A stretch of DNA of 64,000 nt from Sorangium cellulosum (lineage in GTDB: Bacteria; Myxococcota_A; Polyangia; Polyangiales; Polyangiaceae), in NCBI RefSeq assembly GCF_004135735.1, contig NZ_CP012670.1, positions 3,741,501 through 3,805,500 on the forward strand, in the 5' to 3' direction. Shown one piece after another: positions 1-8,440 of the stretch. Numbering within the stretch: the first letter of the stretch is position 1; every line of letters begins with the position of its first letter. The position numbers and the translations under genes were made by a program. The notes under the pieces were generated by a model. It was not told the DNA's origin and did not search any database. It was given only the letters and a program-made list of their open reading frames with translations.

Positions 1-135
1 CGGGGACAGGAAAAGCCCCAGGAGGCCGGCCATCAGCGCCCGGCGGCGGGGGTCGAGGCTGCCGAGGTGGCTCTGGCGCACGCGACCCGTGGCGACGCGC
101 AGCGCCCGGACCCGGTTGCGTGCGGCGCTCTCCAT
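1..135 (-). CDS. Partial membrane-associated protein (N-terminus only)
   Basis: An open minus-strand frame starts at ATG 135 and runs off the left edge of the window, giving 45 codons. The visible peptide begins MESAARNRVRALRVATG, is strongly basic for about 35 residues, and ends in the start of a hydrophobic stretch (LMAGLLGLFLSP). That is the pattern of a cytoplasmic positive segment before a first membrane helix. There is no clear Shine-Dalgarno. No family can be named from this fragment. Confidence 0.45.
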   Translation of the reverse strand, partial: MESAARNRVRALRVATGRVRQSHLGSLDPRRRALMAGLLGLFLSP

Positions 136-329
136 GACGCGAGCTCATACCACGCTGGAATGCATCGCTGTCATGGGCCAGCGCTGGAACATCGCGCTCG
201 AGCCCGCTCCAGGTTTCGAGGGGGCCCGAGGAGGGGGGCGTTCCGGACAGCGTGGGCGCTGGGTACCGGCGCCGGGGGGCGCTCCTCGGTGTCAGCGCAC
301 GCGCAGCCCTGCCCGGCGGCGCGTCGGGG

Positions 330-1139
330 TCAGGAGCCGTTCTCGTCGGGCTCGATGCCCAGCGCGCGCAGCTGCGCCGCGAGCCGCTCGGCGCGCGCCT
401 GCTCGCGCTCGGCGCGCGCCTGCTCGCGCTCGGCGCGCGTCCGCTCGCGCTCGGCGCGCGTCCGCTCGCGCTCGGCGCGCTCCGCCCCCGTCGGCACCAC
501 GTTGCCGTCGGCGGTGTGCCAGCGCAGCCACCGATCGTGCCGACCCTCGTGGACGCCTTCCCACGCGGAGAGCCCCAGCCCCACGGCCTCGAACCAGGCG
601 TCCTCCATGGGCACGTAGGTGTGCCCGCGCATCTCGAAGGCGCGCAGCGCCGGGCCGCCGAGGTGGCCGGCCGGATCCCAGACGACGTAGTAGGCGACGC
701 GCATCCATGCGTAACGGCGCCGCTTCAGGCCGAGCTCGTCGCCCTCCCGGTTCGAGACGATCTCGATCACCACGTCGGGCGGCTTGCCGAACTCCCAGAG
801 GAAATAGGACCGATGCTCCTTCTGCCACCACGCCTCGTGCAGCGCGACGTCCACGCTGAGGAGCACGTCCGGCACGAGCGGCGGCTCCTTGGGCGTGGCA
901 AAGAGGCCGACGTTCGCCGCTGCCAGGAAGCTCCGTCGCTCGCCCTCCTGCGCCGGAGGCCCGGACCACGAGCTGTAGAGCGCCTCGGTCAACAGCCGCT
1001 GCTGCTTCTCGGAAGGAAAGTTGTCCAAGGGCGTGTCGTCCTCGGTCACGATCGCCGACACGTCCGGCCCGACCACCTCGTCGAGCGGGGCGGCGGAGCT
1101 CGCCAGCATCGGGGGCATCGCCAGCATCGAGGACATCAA
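330..1139 (-). CDS. Uma2 family (DUF820) endonuclease-like protein with heptad-repeat tail
   Basis: A 269-residue protein. The central block PDVVIEIVSNREGDE ... KRRRYAWMRVAYYVVWDP matches the Uma2/DUF820 restriction-endonuclease-like fold: the acidic PD..IEI core, a following Lys, and the terminal Y.VVWDP strand. The family is predicted to be PD-(D/E)XK nuclease-like; its biological role is unknown and it is heavily multiplied in cyanobacteria and myxobacteria. Residues about 215-255 form a charged coiled coil of the heptad AERE(Q/R)(A/T)R repeated four to five times, encoded by a 21-bp DNA repeat. The protein ends GIEPDENGS. It appears to stand alone, divergent from nothing obvious on its left. 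Confidence 0.75.
   Translation of the reverse strand: MMSSMLAMPPMLASSAAPLDEVVGPDVSAIVTEDDTPLDNFPSEKQQRLLTEALYSSWSGPPAQEGERRSFLAAANVGLFATPKEPPLVPDVLLSVDVALHEAWWQKEHRSYFLWEFGKPPDVVIEIVSNREGDELGLKRRRYAWMRVAYYVVWDPAGHLGGPALRAFEMRGHTYVPMEDAWFEAVGLGLSAWEGVHEGRHDRWLRWHTADGNVVPTGAERAERERTRAERERTRAEREQARAEREQARAERLAAQLRALGIEPDENGS
385..480. repeat. 21-bp coding tandem repeat in the Uma2-like gene
   Basis: About 4.5 copies of a 21-bp unit beginning CGCTCGGCGCGCG lie in the 3' part of the Uma2-like gene. Two unit versions (CCTGCTCG and TCCGCTCG endings) occur as adjacent pairs. Each unit encodes one heptad of the coiled coil, so copy-number change would lengthen the coil without a frameshift. Confidence 0.85.
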
Positions 1140-1267
1140 GAGACAACTTCCCGACGGAGGCCGCCCGTGTCAAGCGCCAGCCCAGGGCGAGACCGCGCTT
1201 CCGCCCGCGTTCGACGCCCGCCGCGCCCGCGGCGCCGCCGCGCAGCGCGGACGCCCCGCCGGCGGCG

Positions 1268-3232
1268 CTACGGCGCGGGCGGCGCCGGCTCGGCCTCCGC
1301 GAGCGGCACGAGGCGCACGCGCTCCTCGTACAGCGCGCCGCCCTCGCCGAGGTCCGTGGTGCGGGCGCGGATCAGCGCGTTGGCGCAGCGGCCGTCGTGG
1401 AGGTGGCCGCCCTTCGGCATGAGCGCCACGTCGCGGCGCTGGGCGGGGTCGTGGCGGAGCCGCACCACCAGCGCGCCGATGCGCGACGCGATCCGGCAGA
1501 CGCCGCCGTCGGGCACGCCGCCGGCCGCGTCGGGGTGGACCGTGACGACGGCAGGGCCCTCCTGCGGCCGCGCCCATTGCGAGCACTGGGACCGCTCGGT
1601 GGAGAGCGCCATGAGGCGCAGCGGGAACTCGCCCGCGTCGGGGTCCGCGCGCTCCTCCGGCGGCGCCTCGGTGATGAGGTTGACCCGGCCGGTCGGGGTC
1701 GGGAACTTGCGATCGGCGAAGAGCACCTCGGGCGAGAGCGGATTGCGCACCGGCTCGCGCTCCAGGGTCTCGAGGGTGATGCCGAAGGGGGCGAGCCTCG
1801 GCTCGGTGACCCGCCGCTTCCACGCGCGGACGCTGCCGTCGAGCGCGTCGCCGAGGCCCACGCGCGGCGCGAGCGCCTGCATGATCTCGAGATCGCTCTT
1901 CACCCCGTCCGGGGGCGGGACCACGGGCGTGGAGACGCCGAGGTAATGGTGGCCGTACGCGCCGAGCACGTCGTCGGCCTCGAGCAGCGTCCTCGTCGGC
2001 AGGACGAGGTGGGCGAGCCGCGCCGTGTCCGTGAGGAACGAGTCGACGACGACGACGAAATCGCGCGTCCTGAGCGCCTCCGCGACGGTCCCGGACTCGG
2101 GCAGCATGGCGACCGGGTTGCCCGCCGTCACCCAGACGGCGCGGATCGGCGGATCGCTCATCCGGAGCACCTCCGGGCCGAACAGCGGCTCGCAGACGGT
2201 GCGGGGCGGGGGGCGCTGGCCCTGGAACGGGGAGAGATCGAAGGCGCCGCGGCGCTTGAAGTAGAACGAGACGCCGCCGCCGGGGACGCCGAGGTTGCCG
2301 CTCACCGCGGAGAGCGCGTCGAGGGCGCGCACGATCGCGCCGCCCGAGGTGCGCCGGCCCATGCCCCAGCCCACGAGGATCGCGGTCGGCCTCTCGGCGC
2401 CGAGGCGGCGCGCGAGGTCCAGGGCGGCGCCCTCGGGCACGTCGGCGTCGGCGCACCACGCGGCGACGGAGCGGCTCCGCGCGAGCGCGCGGAAGGCGTC
2501 GAGGTGATCGCACGTGTCTCCCGCGCGCGGGTCGGTCCACCCCTCGTCGAAGAGCACGCGGGCCACGGCCATGGCGAGCGCGAAGTCGCCGCCCGGGCGA
2601 GGCTGGTAGTACGCCCCGCACAGGGAGGCGGTCTTGTGGTGCACGGGGTCGATGAGGACGAGCTCCGCGCCGCGCGCCCTGGCCTCGCGCAGCACGGGCA
2701 GGGTGTGGGGGCTCGAGGTGAAGACGTTCTTGCCCCAGAGGAGGATGTGCCGGGCGTTCTTCAGGTCGGCGAGATCGTGGCTGTCCTCCTCGCCGAAGTC
2801 GGTGAGCTGCGCGGCGTCGCCCGCGCCGGAGCAGATGTCGCCGCGCTTGACCGTGACCGGCCCGAACCGCGCGAAGAAGGCGTCGGTGATCCCCGTGAGG
2901 ATCCCGAGCGAGCCGCCGCTCCGGTAGTGGAAGATCGCGGCCGGGCCCGACTCGGCGCGGATCCTGAGCAGCCGCTCGGCCGCGGTGTCGAGCGCTTCGT
3001 CCCACGACACGGGCGTGAGCGCCCCGCCCTTGCGGAGCAGGGGTGTCGTGAGGCGCGCCGGCGAGTACTGGGTCTCCAGGAAATGCGATGTCCGGTAGCA
3101 GAGAAAGCCCCTCGTGACGGGGTGGCTCGGGTCGCCGGCGAGGCGCACCACGCGGCCGCCCTCGACGGTGGCGACGATGCTGCAGGCGTCGGGGCAGTCG
3201 CGGTTGCAGGTGGTCTTGCGGAGCTGCTGCAC
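1268..3232 (-). CDS. Molybdopterin-dependent oxidoreductase (formate dehydrogenase/nitrate reductase superfamily)
   Basis: A 654-residue member of the DMSO-reductase superfamily. The N-terminal Fe4S4 domain has four cysteines: C9, C13, C17 (in TTCNRDCPDACSIV) and C45 (RGFLCYRTS). The molybdopterin domain follows (FGPVTVKRGDICSGAG), and the C-terminal molydopterin-dinucleotide-binding domain includes FPLRLMALSTERSQCSQWA and the HPDAAGG region. No Tat signal is visible, so a cytoplasmic enzyme is likely. The Cys in GDICSGAG may be the Mo ligand, but this is inference. The substrate cannot be told. It is a single gene with no partner electron-transfer subunit nearby, which suggests the cytoplasmic single-subunit type common in soil bacteria. 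Confidence 0.85.
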   Translation of the reverse strand: MQQLRKTTCNRDCPDACSIVATVEGGRVVRLAGDPSHPVTRGFLCYRTSHFLETQYSPARLTTPLLRKGGALTPVSWDEALDTAAERLLRIRAESGPAAIFHYRSGGSLGILTGITDAFFARFGPVTVKRGDICSGAGDAAQLTDFGEEDSHDLADLKNARHILLWGKNVFTSSPHTLPVLREARARGAELVLIDPVHHKTASLCGAYYQPRPGGDFALAMAVARVLFDEGWTDPRAGDTCDHLDAFRALARSRSVAAWCADADVPEGAALDLARRLGAERPTAILVGWGMGRRTSGGAIVRALDALSAVSGNLGVPGGGVSFYFKRRGAFDLSPFQGQRPPPRTVCEPLFGPEVLRMSDPPIRAVWVTAGNPVAMLPESGTVAEALRTRDFVVVVDSFLTDTARLAHLVLPTRTLLEADDVLGAYGHHYLGVSTPVVPPPDGVKSDLEIMQALAPRVGLGDALDGSVRAWKRRVTEPRLAPFGITLETLEREPVRNPLSPEVLFADRKFPTPTGRVNLITEAPPEERADPDAGEFPLRLMALSTERSQCSQWARPQEGPAVVTVHPDAAGGVPDGGVCRIASRIGALVVRLRHDPAQRRDVALMPKGGHLHDGRCANALIRARTTDLGEGGALYEERVRLVPLAEAEPAPPAP

Positions 3233-3442
3233 CGCGGCAGTCTAGACCGGGAGCGCGCGCGCTGCATGCGCGGTGTGCGCCGCGTCGCCCCGGTTGTTTC
3301 CCGGTCGTCCGGGTGGCGTCGGGTCCGCCGGTGTCGTCGGCCCGTCACGCGATGCGGCGATGTTTCTGCCGCAAGGTGGCCGCCGCAACGGACCGGTGAC
3401 ATAGGGTAAATCCACGCTGTGCACATCTCGGGATGGAGGCCT

Positions 3443-4648
3443 ATGCTTACGAGAGCTCGATTTTCTCTGTTGCTGTGGGGATCTTTGTCCGCGGCCGCGA
3501 GCGGCTGCGGTGACGGCGGTGCTCTTCCCGGATCGTCATCGGAAGGTGGCGGCGATCCGGGGGGCTCCACCGGAGGCCAGGGCGCCACGGGGATCAGCAG
3601 CAGCGCGGGCGCGAGCGGCGCGACGACGGCGAGCGGGGCAGGGGGCGCGGGCGCAGGCGGCGGTGCCGGAGAGGGGGGGCACGGCGAGGGCGGGCACGGC
3701 GAGGGCGGGCTCGGCGAGGGCGGGCACGGCGAGGGCGGGCTCGGAGGAGCGGGCGGCGGGGGCAGCGACCTGCGGATCTGCCCGGGAGGACCGTATGCGG
3801 CCGATCCGCTGCCGGCGAACCGCAGGGCGCAGCAGGTGCGCGGCGGGTTCGACTACGTCGAGGGGCCGGTCTGGGTCGCCGAGCTCGGCGCGCTGCTGTT
3901 CTCGGAGATCCACCTCACGCGGCGCAACAATCCTCCGCTCAATGGCCCGCCGGCGACGATCCATCGGTTCACGCCGCCGGGCTCGTTCGAGGTGTTCATC
4001 GAGGACAGCTCGACGAACGGCCTCGGCCTGTTCACGGACGGCGACCTGATCGCGTGCACCCACGACACGCGCAGCATCTCCGTGTTCGATCTCGGCACCA
4101 AGGCGCGGCGCCCGGTGGCCGAGGGCTACGAGGGCAAGCGGTTCAACTCGCCGAACGACGTCGCCGTGCGGGCCGACGGCAACGTCTATTTCAGCGATCC
4201 CGATTTCCAGCTCACCGGCCGGCCGGAGCTGCCGACGGCGGTGTACCGCGTGTCGCCGTCCGGCGCGGTGAGCGTCGTGGACACCATGGCCCAGCCGAAC
4301 GGTGTCGCGCTCTCGCCGGGCGGGGACACGCTCTATGCCGGCGATTTCGGCGGCCAGATCCGGCGATATCCGCTGGACGAAGGCGGCGCGCCCGGCCCCT
4401 CCTCCGAGCTCGCGTCGAACCTCGAGAGCGCCGACGGCATGGCCGTCGACTGCGCGGGCAACCTCTACGTCGGGTGGAGCCGCGGCGTCGAGGTCCTCGC
4501 GCCGTCCGGCGCGAGGCTCGGCACGATCGAGGGGATGAACAAGGCGTCGAACGTCGCGTTCGGCGGCGCCGATCGGAAGACGCTCTACATCACGGCGGGC
4601 GACTCGCTCTATTCGATCGAGATGAACATCCCCGGGTATCCCTACTGA
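3443..4648 (+). CDS. SMP-30/gluconolactonase-like secreted lipoprotein
   Basis: I choose ATG 3443 because a GGAGG lies just upstream and the resulting N-terminus is a signal peptide with lipobox SAAASGC (Cys22); a GTG at 3419 would only prepend hydrophilic residues. A low-complexity linker of GEGGH/GEGGL pentads follows (about residues 70-105), encoded by a 15-bp tandem repeat near 3673-3747. The rest is a six-bladed beta-propeller of the SMP-30/gluconolaconase/LRE type: VEGPVWV, FNSPNDVAVRADGNVYFSDPDF, QPNGVALSPGGDTLYAGDFG and ADGMAVDCAGNLYV are the recurrent blade motifs with calcium-site N/D residues. It is predicted to hydrolyse a lactone at the outer membrane surface; the substrate is unknown. 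Confidence 0.8.
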   Translation: MLTRARFSLLLWGSLSAAASGCGDGGALPGSSSEGGGDPGGSTGGQGATGISSSAGASGATTASGAGGAGAGGGAGEGGHGEGGHGEGGLGEGGHGEGGLGGAGGGGSDLRICPGGPYAADPLPANRRAQQVRGGFDYVEGPVWVAELGALLFSEIHLTRRNNPPLNGPPATIHRFTPPGSFEVFIEDSSTNGLGLFTDGDLIACTHDTRSISVFDLGTKARRPVAEGYEGKRFNSPNDVAVRADGNVYFSDPDFQLTGRPELPTAVYRVSPSGAVSVVDTMAQPNGVALSPGGDTLYAGDFGGQIRRYPLDEGGAPGPSSELASNLESADGMAVDCAGNLYVGWSRGVEVLAPSGARLGTIEGMNKASNVAFGGADRKTLYITAGDSLYSIEMNIPGYPY

Positions 4649-4696
4649 AGCGCAGCCCGCCGGGGGGGGGCCGCCCGGGGATCCGAGCGCGGGGAG

Positions 4697-4744
4697 GAAG
4701 ACGCCCTCGACCGCCTGGCGACGGGAGGTCTCGAGAGGTGCGCT
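4697..4744. repeat. Dispersed ~45-bp repeat, copy 1 (copy 2 at 11921-11968)
   Basis: The core CCGCCTGGCGACGGGAGGT and its flanks (CGCCCTCG before it, GAGAGG(T/C)GC after it) recur at 11921-11968 with few mismatches. Both copies sit just downstream of plus-strand genes; this one fills the gap before the convergent minus-strand gene. It contains no open frame and only a weak inverted repeat. It may be a relic of an unidentified mobile element or a shared terminator-like region. Confidence 0.55.
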
Positions 4745-5676
4745 TACTCGGTCGCGAGCCGCTCGGGGGCGTACTCGCGGGACTCGTCGCCCGAGACCTC
4801 CTGGGCGATGGCCCGGAGCTGCTCGTAGCGCTCGCGCAGCAGCGACCACAGCCGATCGCGGATGTCCCTCGAGTCGAGCCGCTCCGCGGGGCGGGTGTTG
4901 CGGAGCAGCCACTTCGCCGCCTCGTTCACCCGGGCGAGCTCCTCGCGGGGGATCGAGATGCGGTTCTGCACGTGGCTCCACCGGTCCATGACGAGATCCG
5001 TGATCGCGGCGGCCGCGTTCGCGGGATCGCCGGCCACGAGCGCGCGCCGGACGATCCCGAACGTCTCGGGGACGATGCCGCGGGGGAAGCACACCTCGGC
5101 CGCCGCGAGCGTCGGGCGGAGCGCCTCGTGGAGCAGGTCGAGCCGCTCGGCCACCTCGGGCGGCGGCGCCTGCTCGGGCCGCATCCGCGTGGCCGCATAG
5201 TCGAGCGCCATCGCGAGCTCCGGCAAGGTGCGGATCGCGTCGAAGCGGGACTTCGGCAGCCGGCGCCGGTGGCGCGCCGGATCGCGCGTCACGGACTGCA
5301 CCGCGCGCCGGACGATCGCGAGCACCCCGCTCGCGTCGCCGCGGAAGGCGTGCACGTGGGCCGCGGGGAGCTCGCTCGCGGGCATCGCGTACCGCTCGTA
5401 CCGCTCGCGATCCAGGCTCTCGTCGCCCCGGGAGCGCGGGCCGTCCGGCAGCGGCCGGGCGCCGGCGGACGACGCCAGCCCCGCGGCCTCCGGCCGAGCC
5501 GCACCCAGGATTGCCCCCGCAGCGCCCGCCGGCGCCTCCGGGGTGGATGGCTCGCCGTTCGCGGTCGGCCCGGACGCCACGCTGTTCGCGGTGCTCTCGG
5601 CCTCGAGCGGTGTGGACCGAAGCGCTGGATCCCGCAGCGCATCGAGGTCGTCTCGCGCACGCCTCATCCGGTTCAT
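4744..5676 (-). CDS. Hypothetical protein, paralogue of the protein at 13190-14179
   Basis: About 310 residues from ATG 5676; a further in-frame TTG at 5703 is less likely. I do not recognise the family. The C-terminal third is helical and charged (WLLRNTRPAERLDSRDIRDRLWSLLRERYEQLR) and resembles the C-terminal part of the protein at 13190-14179 (EWLLENLTPSG ... RDRLWTLLVQRYPHVRKIGY). Both therefore seem to share an alpha-helical domain ending in RDRLW-x2-L-x2-RY. The N-terminal 100 residues are Ala/Pro/Gly-rich and probably disordered. No signal peptide or membrane segment is visible, so it is probably cytoplasmic. The gene lies downstream of, and in the same direction as, the pseudouridine synthase. 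Confidence 0.6.
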   Translation of the reverse strand: MNRMRRARDDLDALRDPALRSTPLEAESTANSVASGPTANGEPSTPEAPAGAAGAILGAARPEAAGLASSAGARPLPDGPRSRGDESLDRERYERYAMPASELPAAHVHAFRGDASGVLAIVRRAVQSVTRDPARHRRRLPKSRFDAIRTLPELAMALDYAATRMRPEQAPPPEVAERLDLLHEALRPTLAAAEVCFPRGIVPETFGIVRRALVAGDPANAAAAITDLVMDRWSHVQNRISIPREELARVNEAAKWLLRNTRPAERLDSRDIRDRLWSLLRERYEQLRAIAQEVSGDESREYAPERLATE

Positions 5677-5791
5677 CGTACGTAAGACGGCGCGACGGTA
5701 CAAGATCCGGCACCGGCGGCGAACGCGGCCGCGCGCCGCTGGCGGGCGAGCGCGCGCTGCAGGCGAGCGCGGCCGTGTCGCCGCGCGCGGG

Positions 5792-6844
5792 TCACGCGTG
5801 GAGCGCGTCCCAGAAGCCGCGGAGATCCTCGGTGAGCGGCGCCTCGATGCGCACGCGCTCGCCGGTCGCCGGGTGGGTGAGCTCCAGGAGCGCGGCGTGG
5901 AGCGCGTGCCGGTCGAGCTCGAGCGCCCGGCGGTCCTCCTCGGTGAGCACGCCGTCGGCGCCGCGCGCGAACAGGTCCTCGTCCGGCCCGTAGAGCTTGT
6001 CGCCGACGAGCGGCAGGCCGCTCGCCGCGAGGTGGACCCGGATCTGGTGCTGGCGGCCCGTCTCCAGCGTGCAGCGGATCAGCGCGTAACGGCGGCCGGT
6101 GCGCGGATCGACGCGGCGGCCCAGCACCTCGCACGCGGTGGCGGAGGCGAGCCCGCGGCCCGGCGGCGCGATCCGCATCTTCACCTTGTAGCGGCTCGTC
6201 GGGTCGAGCTCGAGCGGCAGCTCGACGCGGAACGCGTCGTGCTCGGGCCACCCCCACGCGATCGCCGCGTAGCGCTTGACCACGCCCGCGCGCTCCTCGA
6301 ACTGCGCCTTCACCGTCCGGTCCGCCTCGGGCGTGCGGCAGAGCAGGAGCACGCCGCTCGTCTCCCGGTCGAGCCGGTGGGCGAGGAACAGCCGCTCGCC
6401 CGGCCGGGCGGCCTCCATCATCTTGATGACGGTGCTCTTGTGGTACCGCGCCGTGGGGTGCACGGGCAGGCACGGCGGCTTGTTGACGGCGAGGAGCGCC
6501 TCGTCCTCGTGGAGGACCGGGATCTCGGTGTCGGGGGCCTGCTCGTCCCACGGCTCGCGCCAGAGGAGGATGCACTGCTCGGGCCGGACGCGGTCGCTGC
6601 CGCGCAGGCGCCGCGCCTCGGGCGAGTAGGCGCCGCGGGCGACGATCTGGGCGGCGCGCGTGCGGCTCGTGCGCTTGAGCTGGGTCTGGACGAACCGGTC
6701 GAGCCGCATGCCGGCCGACTCGGGCGGCACGCGCAGCACGGTGACGACCGAGCCCTCCGGCACCTCCGGCGGGCGCACCACCTGCGTGCCGCGGCCGAAG
6801 GGGCCGGTCGTGCCGGCGAGCTCCCGCGCGCTGATCCTGGTCAT
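5792..6844 (-). CDS. RluA-family pseudouridine synthase
   Basis: A 350-residue RNA pseudouridine synthase. An S4-like RNA-binding domain is at about residues 40-95 (MRLDRFVQTQLKRTSRTRAAQIV), and the catalytic domain carries the invariant HRLDRETSG with Asp159 as nucleophile. Other family blocks are LAVNKPPCLPVHPT, KRYAAIAWG, TGRQHQIRVHLAASGLPLVGDKLYG and HALHAALLELTHP. It isomerises specific uridines in rRNA or tRNA; the exact site (RluA, RluC or RluD type) cannot be read from the sequence. The N-terminal extension before the S4 domain (about 35 residues) is longer than usual. The ATG at 6844 is the first start after an intergenic region that includes the 30-bp repeat array upstream. Confidence 0.9.
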   Translation of the reverse strand: MTRISARELAGTTGPFGRGTQVVRPPEVPEGSVVTVLRVPPESAGMRLDRFVQTQLKRTSRTRAAQIVARGAYSPEARRLRGSDRVRPEQCILLWREPWDEQAPDTEIPVLHEDEALLAVNKPPCLPVHPTARYHKSTVIKMMEAARPGERLFLAHRLDRETSGVLLLCRTPEADRTVKAQFEERAGVVKRYAAIAWGWPEHDAFRVELPLELDPTSRYKVKMRIAPPGRGLASATACEVLGRRVDPRTGRRYALIRCTLETGRQHQIRVHLAASGLPLVGDKLYGPDEDLFARGADGVLTEEDRRALELDRHALHAALLELTHPATGERVRIEAPLTEDLRGFWDALHA

Positions 6845-6905
6845 GGGTCGAGGTTGCCCGGAGCCTTTAGCAAAAGCCCCGGCCGGGCGCGCGGAAAAGC
6901 CGGCG

Positions 6906-7040
6906 GCCCGCGGGCGCGGCGGGGTGGAGGCGACCGCCCGCGGGCGCGGCGGGGTGGAGGCGACCGCCCGCGGGCGCGGCGGGGTGGAGGCGACCGCCCG
7001 CGGGCGCGGCGGGGTGAAGTCGACCGCCCGCGGGCGCGGC
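6906..7040. repeat. 30-bp intergenic tandem repeat, about 4.5 copies
   Basis: The unit starts with the perfect palindrome GCCCGCGGGC followed by GCGGCGGGGTGGAGGCGACC. Copies begin at 6906, 6936, 6966 and 6996, with a partial copy from 7026; the fourth copy has two substitutions (GAAGTCG). The array fills the gap between the 3' end of the VWA lipoprotein gene and the 5' end of the pseudouridine synthase gene, both on the minus strand. There are no unique spacers, so it is a minisatellite and not a CRISPR. The repeated palindromes could form a series of small hairpins in the transcript. Confidence 0.9.
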
Positions 7041-7090
7041 GCCGCGGGCGGCTGGGCGAGGGCGCCCGTCGGGGCGCGCCGGCCCGCGGC

Positions 7091-8290
7091 TCACCGGGGG
7101 ACGATGATCTCGCAGGGGAAGTCGAAGGAGATCTCCGTGGCGCCCTTGAGCTGCTCGCAGGCGTCGCCGACCAGGACGAGCTGGGTGGCGCTCTCCATCG
7201 TCCAGCCGTTCTGCGCGTCGTAGGGCACGCTCACGCCGTCGATGAGCACCTTGCCGAGCGACGCATTGCGGAGGTCGACCTTGATCGAGCCCTGGAGGTC
7301 GAACGTGCAGCTCTTCACGCCGGCGATGGCGGCGCTGAGCTCGTTCTCCAGGGCGGTCGCGTCGGTGGGGTCCGGCGTGTAGTACGTCGCCGAGCCGCCG
7401 GCGTCGGCGTAGGTGCCCGCGTCCTCGAAGCACGGCGCGTCCATGCCGCTCTGGGGCCGCCCGACCGGCTGGCCGACGCCGGCGTTCGCGATGTCCTGCA
7501 GGTGCTGCTCGAGCGCGCCGGTCCCGAGGCCGAAGACGAACGTGCCGATGCCCTGGTCATGGGCGTCCTGCACCGCGCCGATCACGTCGTCGCGCGCGCA
7601 CTCGGCGCGCACGTCGTCGCAGCGATCGGGCTCGCCGTCGGTGACGAACAGGATGTACCTGGGGCCGGGCTCGGGGAACGCGAGGAGCTCGGGGACGACG
7701 ACCTCGTTGAACGTCATGGCGGTGGGCGTCTCGAGCTTGCCCTGCGGCGGGACCGAGGCCTCGTCGTAGGCGGCGGCGATGGCGGCGTGGTGGTTGAGGG
7801 CGATGCCGTCGGCGCGCGCGAGCAGCGGGCACTGCTGGCCGGCGAGCCCCGTGAACGTGAGGAACCCGAAGCGCACGCGGTCCTGCAGGTTCTCGACCAC
7901 GTTGAGCACCGCGGTCTTGAGCGGGTCCCAGTAGCCGCTCGAGTACATGCTGCCCGAGCGGTCGACGACGATCATCACGGTCGGCGTCTGCGGCTCGAAC
8001 TGGATCTCGAGCTGCTGGCAGCTCCCGCCGGCGCCGCCGGTCCCGGTCGTGAGGTCGGTGCCCCCGACGTTGGTGCCGAAGCCGCCCGGATCGCCGCCGG
8101 CGCCGTCGCTGGTGGTCGTCGTCGCCGTCGTGGTGGCGCCGCCGGCGCCGCCAGCGCCGCCAGCGCCGCCGGCGCCCTGCGGCGTCTGGCCGTTGTCGCT
8201 GCCGCCGCCGCAGCTCACGGCGAGGCCGGCGGCGACGAGGGCGGAGGTGGTGAGGGTATGGAGCCTGGAAAAGGTAAGAGTACTTCGCAC
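7091..8290 (-). CDS. Secreted VWA-domain lipoprotein
   Basis: A 399-residue exported protein. The signal peptide ends in GLAVSC (Cys27, acceptable lipobox), then a Gly/Ala/Thr linker (GGAGGAGGAGGA, TTTATTTT) and a von Willebrand A domain from about residue 95. The MIDAS metal site is visible as DRSGSM (Asp110), a later conserved Thr (TFTGLAGQ or TAMTF) and DGEPDRCDD. C-terminal Cys pairs (APCFED, KSCTFD, DACEQL, FPCEI) suggest disulphides in the periplasm or at the surface. Such proteins are common in myxobacteria and are presumed adhesive or protein-binding; the ligand is unknown. The 30-bp repeat array follows its stop. Confidence 0.8.
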   Translation of the reverse strand: MRSTLTFSRLHTLTTSALVAAGLAVSCGGGSDNGQTPQGAGGAGGAGGAGGATTTATTTTSDGAGGDPGGFGTNVGGTDLTTGTGGAGGSCQQLEIQFEPQTPTVMIVVDRSGSMYSSGYWDPLKTAVLNVVENLQDRVRFGFLTFTGLAGQQCPLLARADGIALNHHAAIAAAYDEASVPPQGKLETPTAMTFNEVVVPELLAFPEPGPRYILFVTDGEPDRCDDVRAECARDDVIGAVQDAHDQGIGTFVFGLGTGALEQHLQDIANAGVGQPVGRPQSGMDAPCFEDAGTYADAGGSATYYTPDPTDATALENELSAAIAGVKSCTFDLQGSIKVDLRNASLGKVLIDGVSVPYDAQNGWTMESATQLVLVGDACEQLKGATEISFDFPCEIIVPR

Positions 8291-8440
8291 GATCTAGACG
8301 ATACACGGGCCGCGACGGCTTGTCGCCGCCCGGGCGGGGGGCCGAGGCGCCGCGCCGCTGGGGGGGCAGGGGCGCCGACGTGGGTCCGGGTGGGGCGGAG
8401 AGCGTGCTAGCGCCAGCTCACGCGGATTTCCCGCAGGCGC

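Noticed and set aside
6906..7040. 30-bp repeat considered as CRISPR
   Set aside because: Copies are directly adjacent without unique spacers, and there are no cas genes.
5228..8410. Long plus-strand open frame of over 1000 codons
   Set aside because: It lies antisense to the pseudouridine synthase and VWA lipoprotein genes and has only low-complexity Arg/Ala translation.
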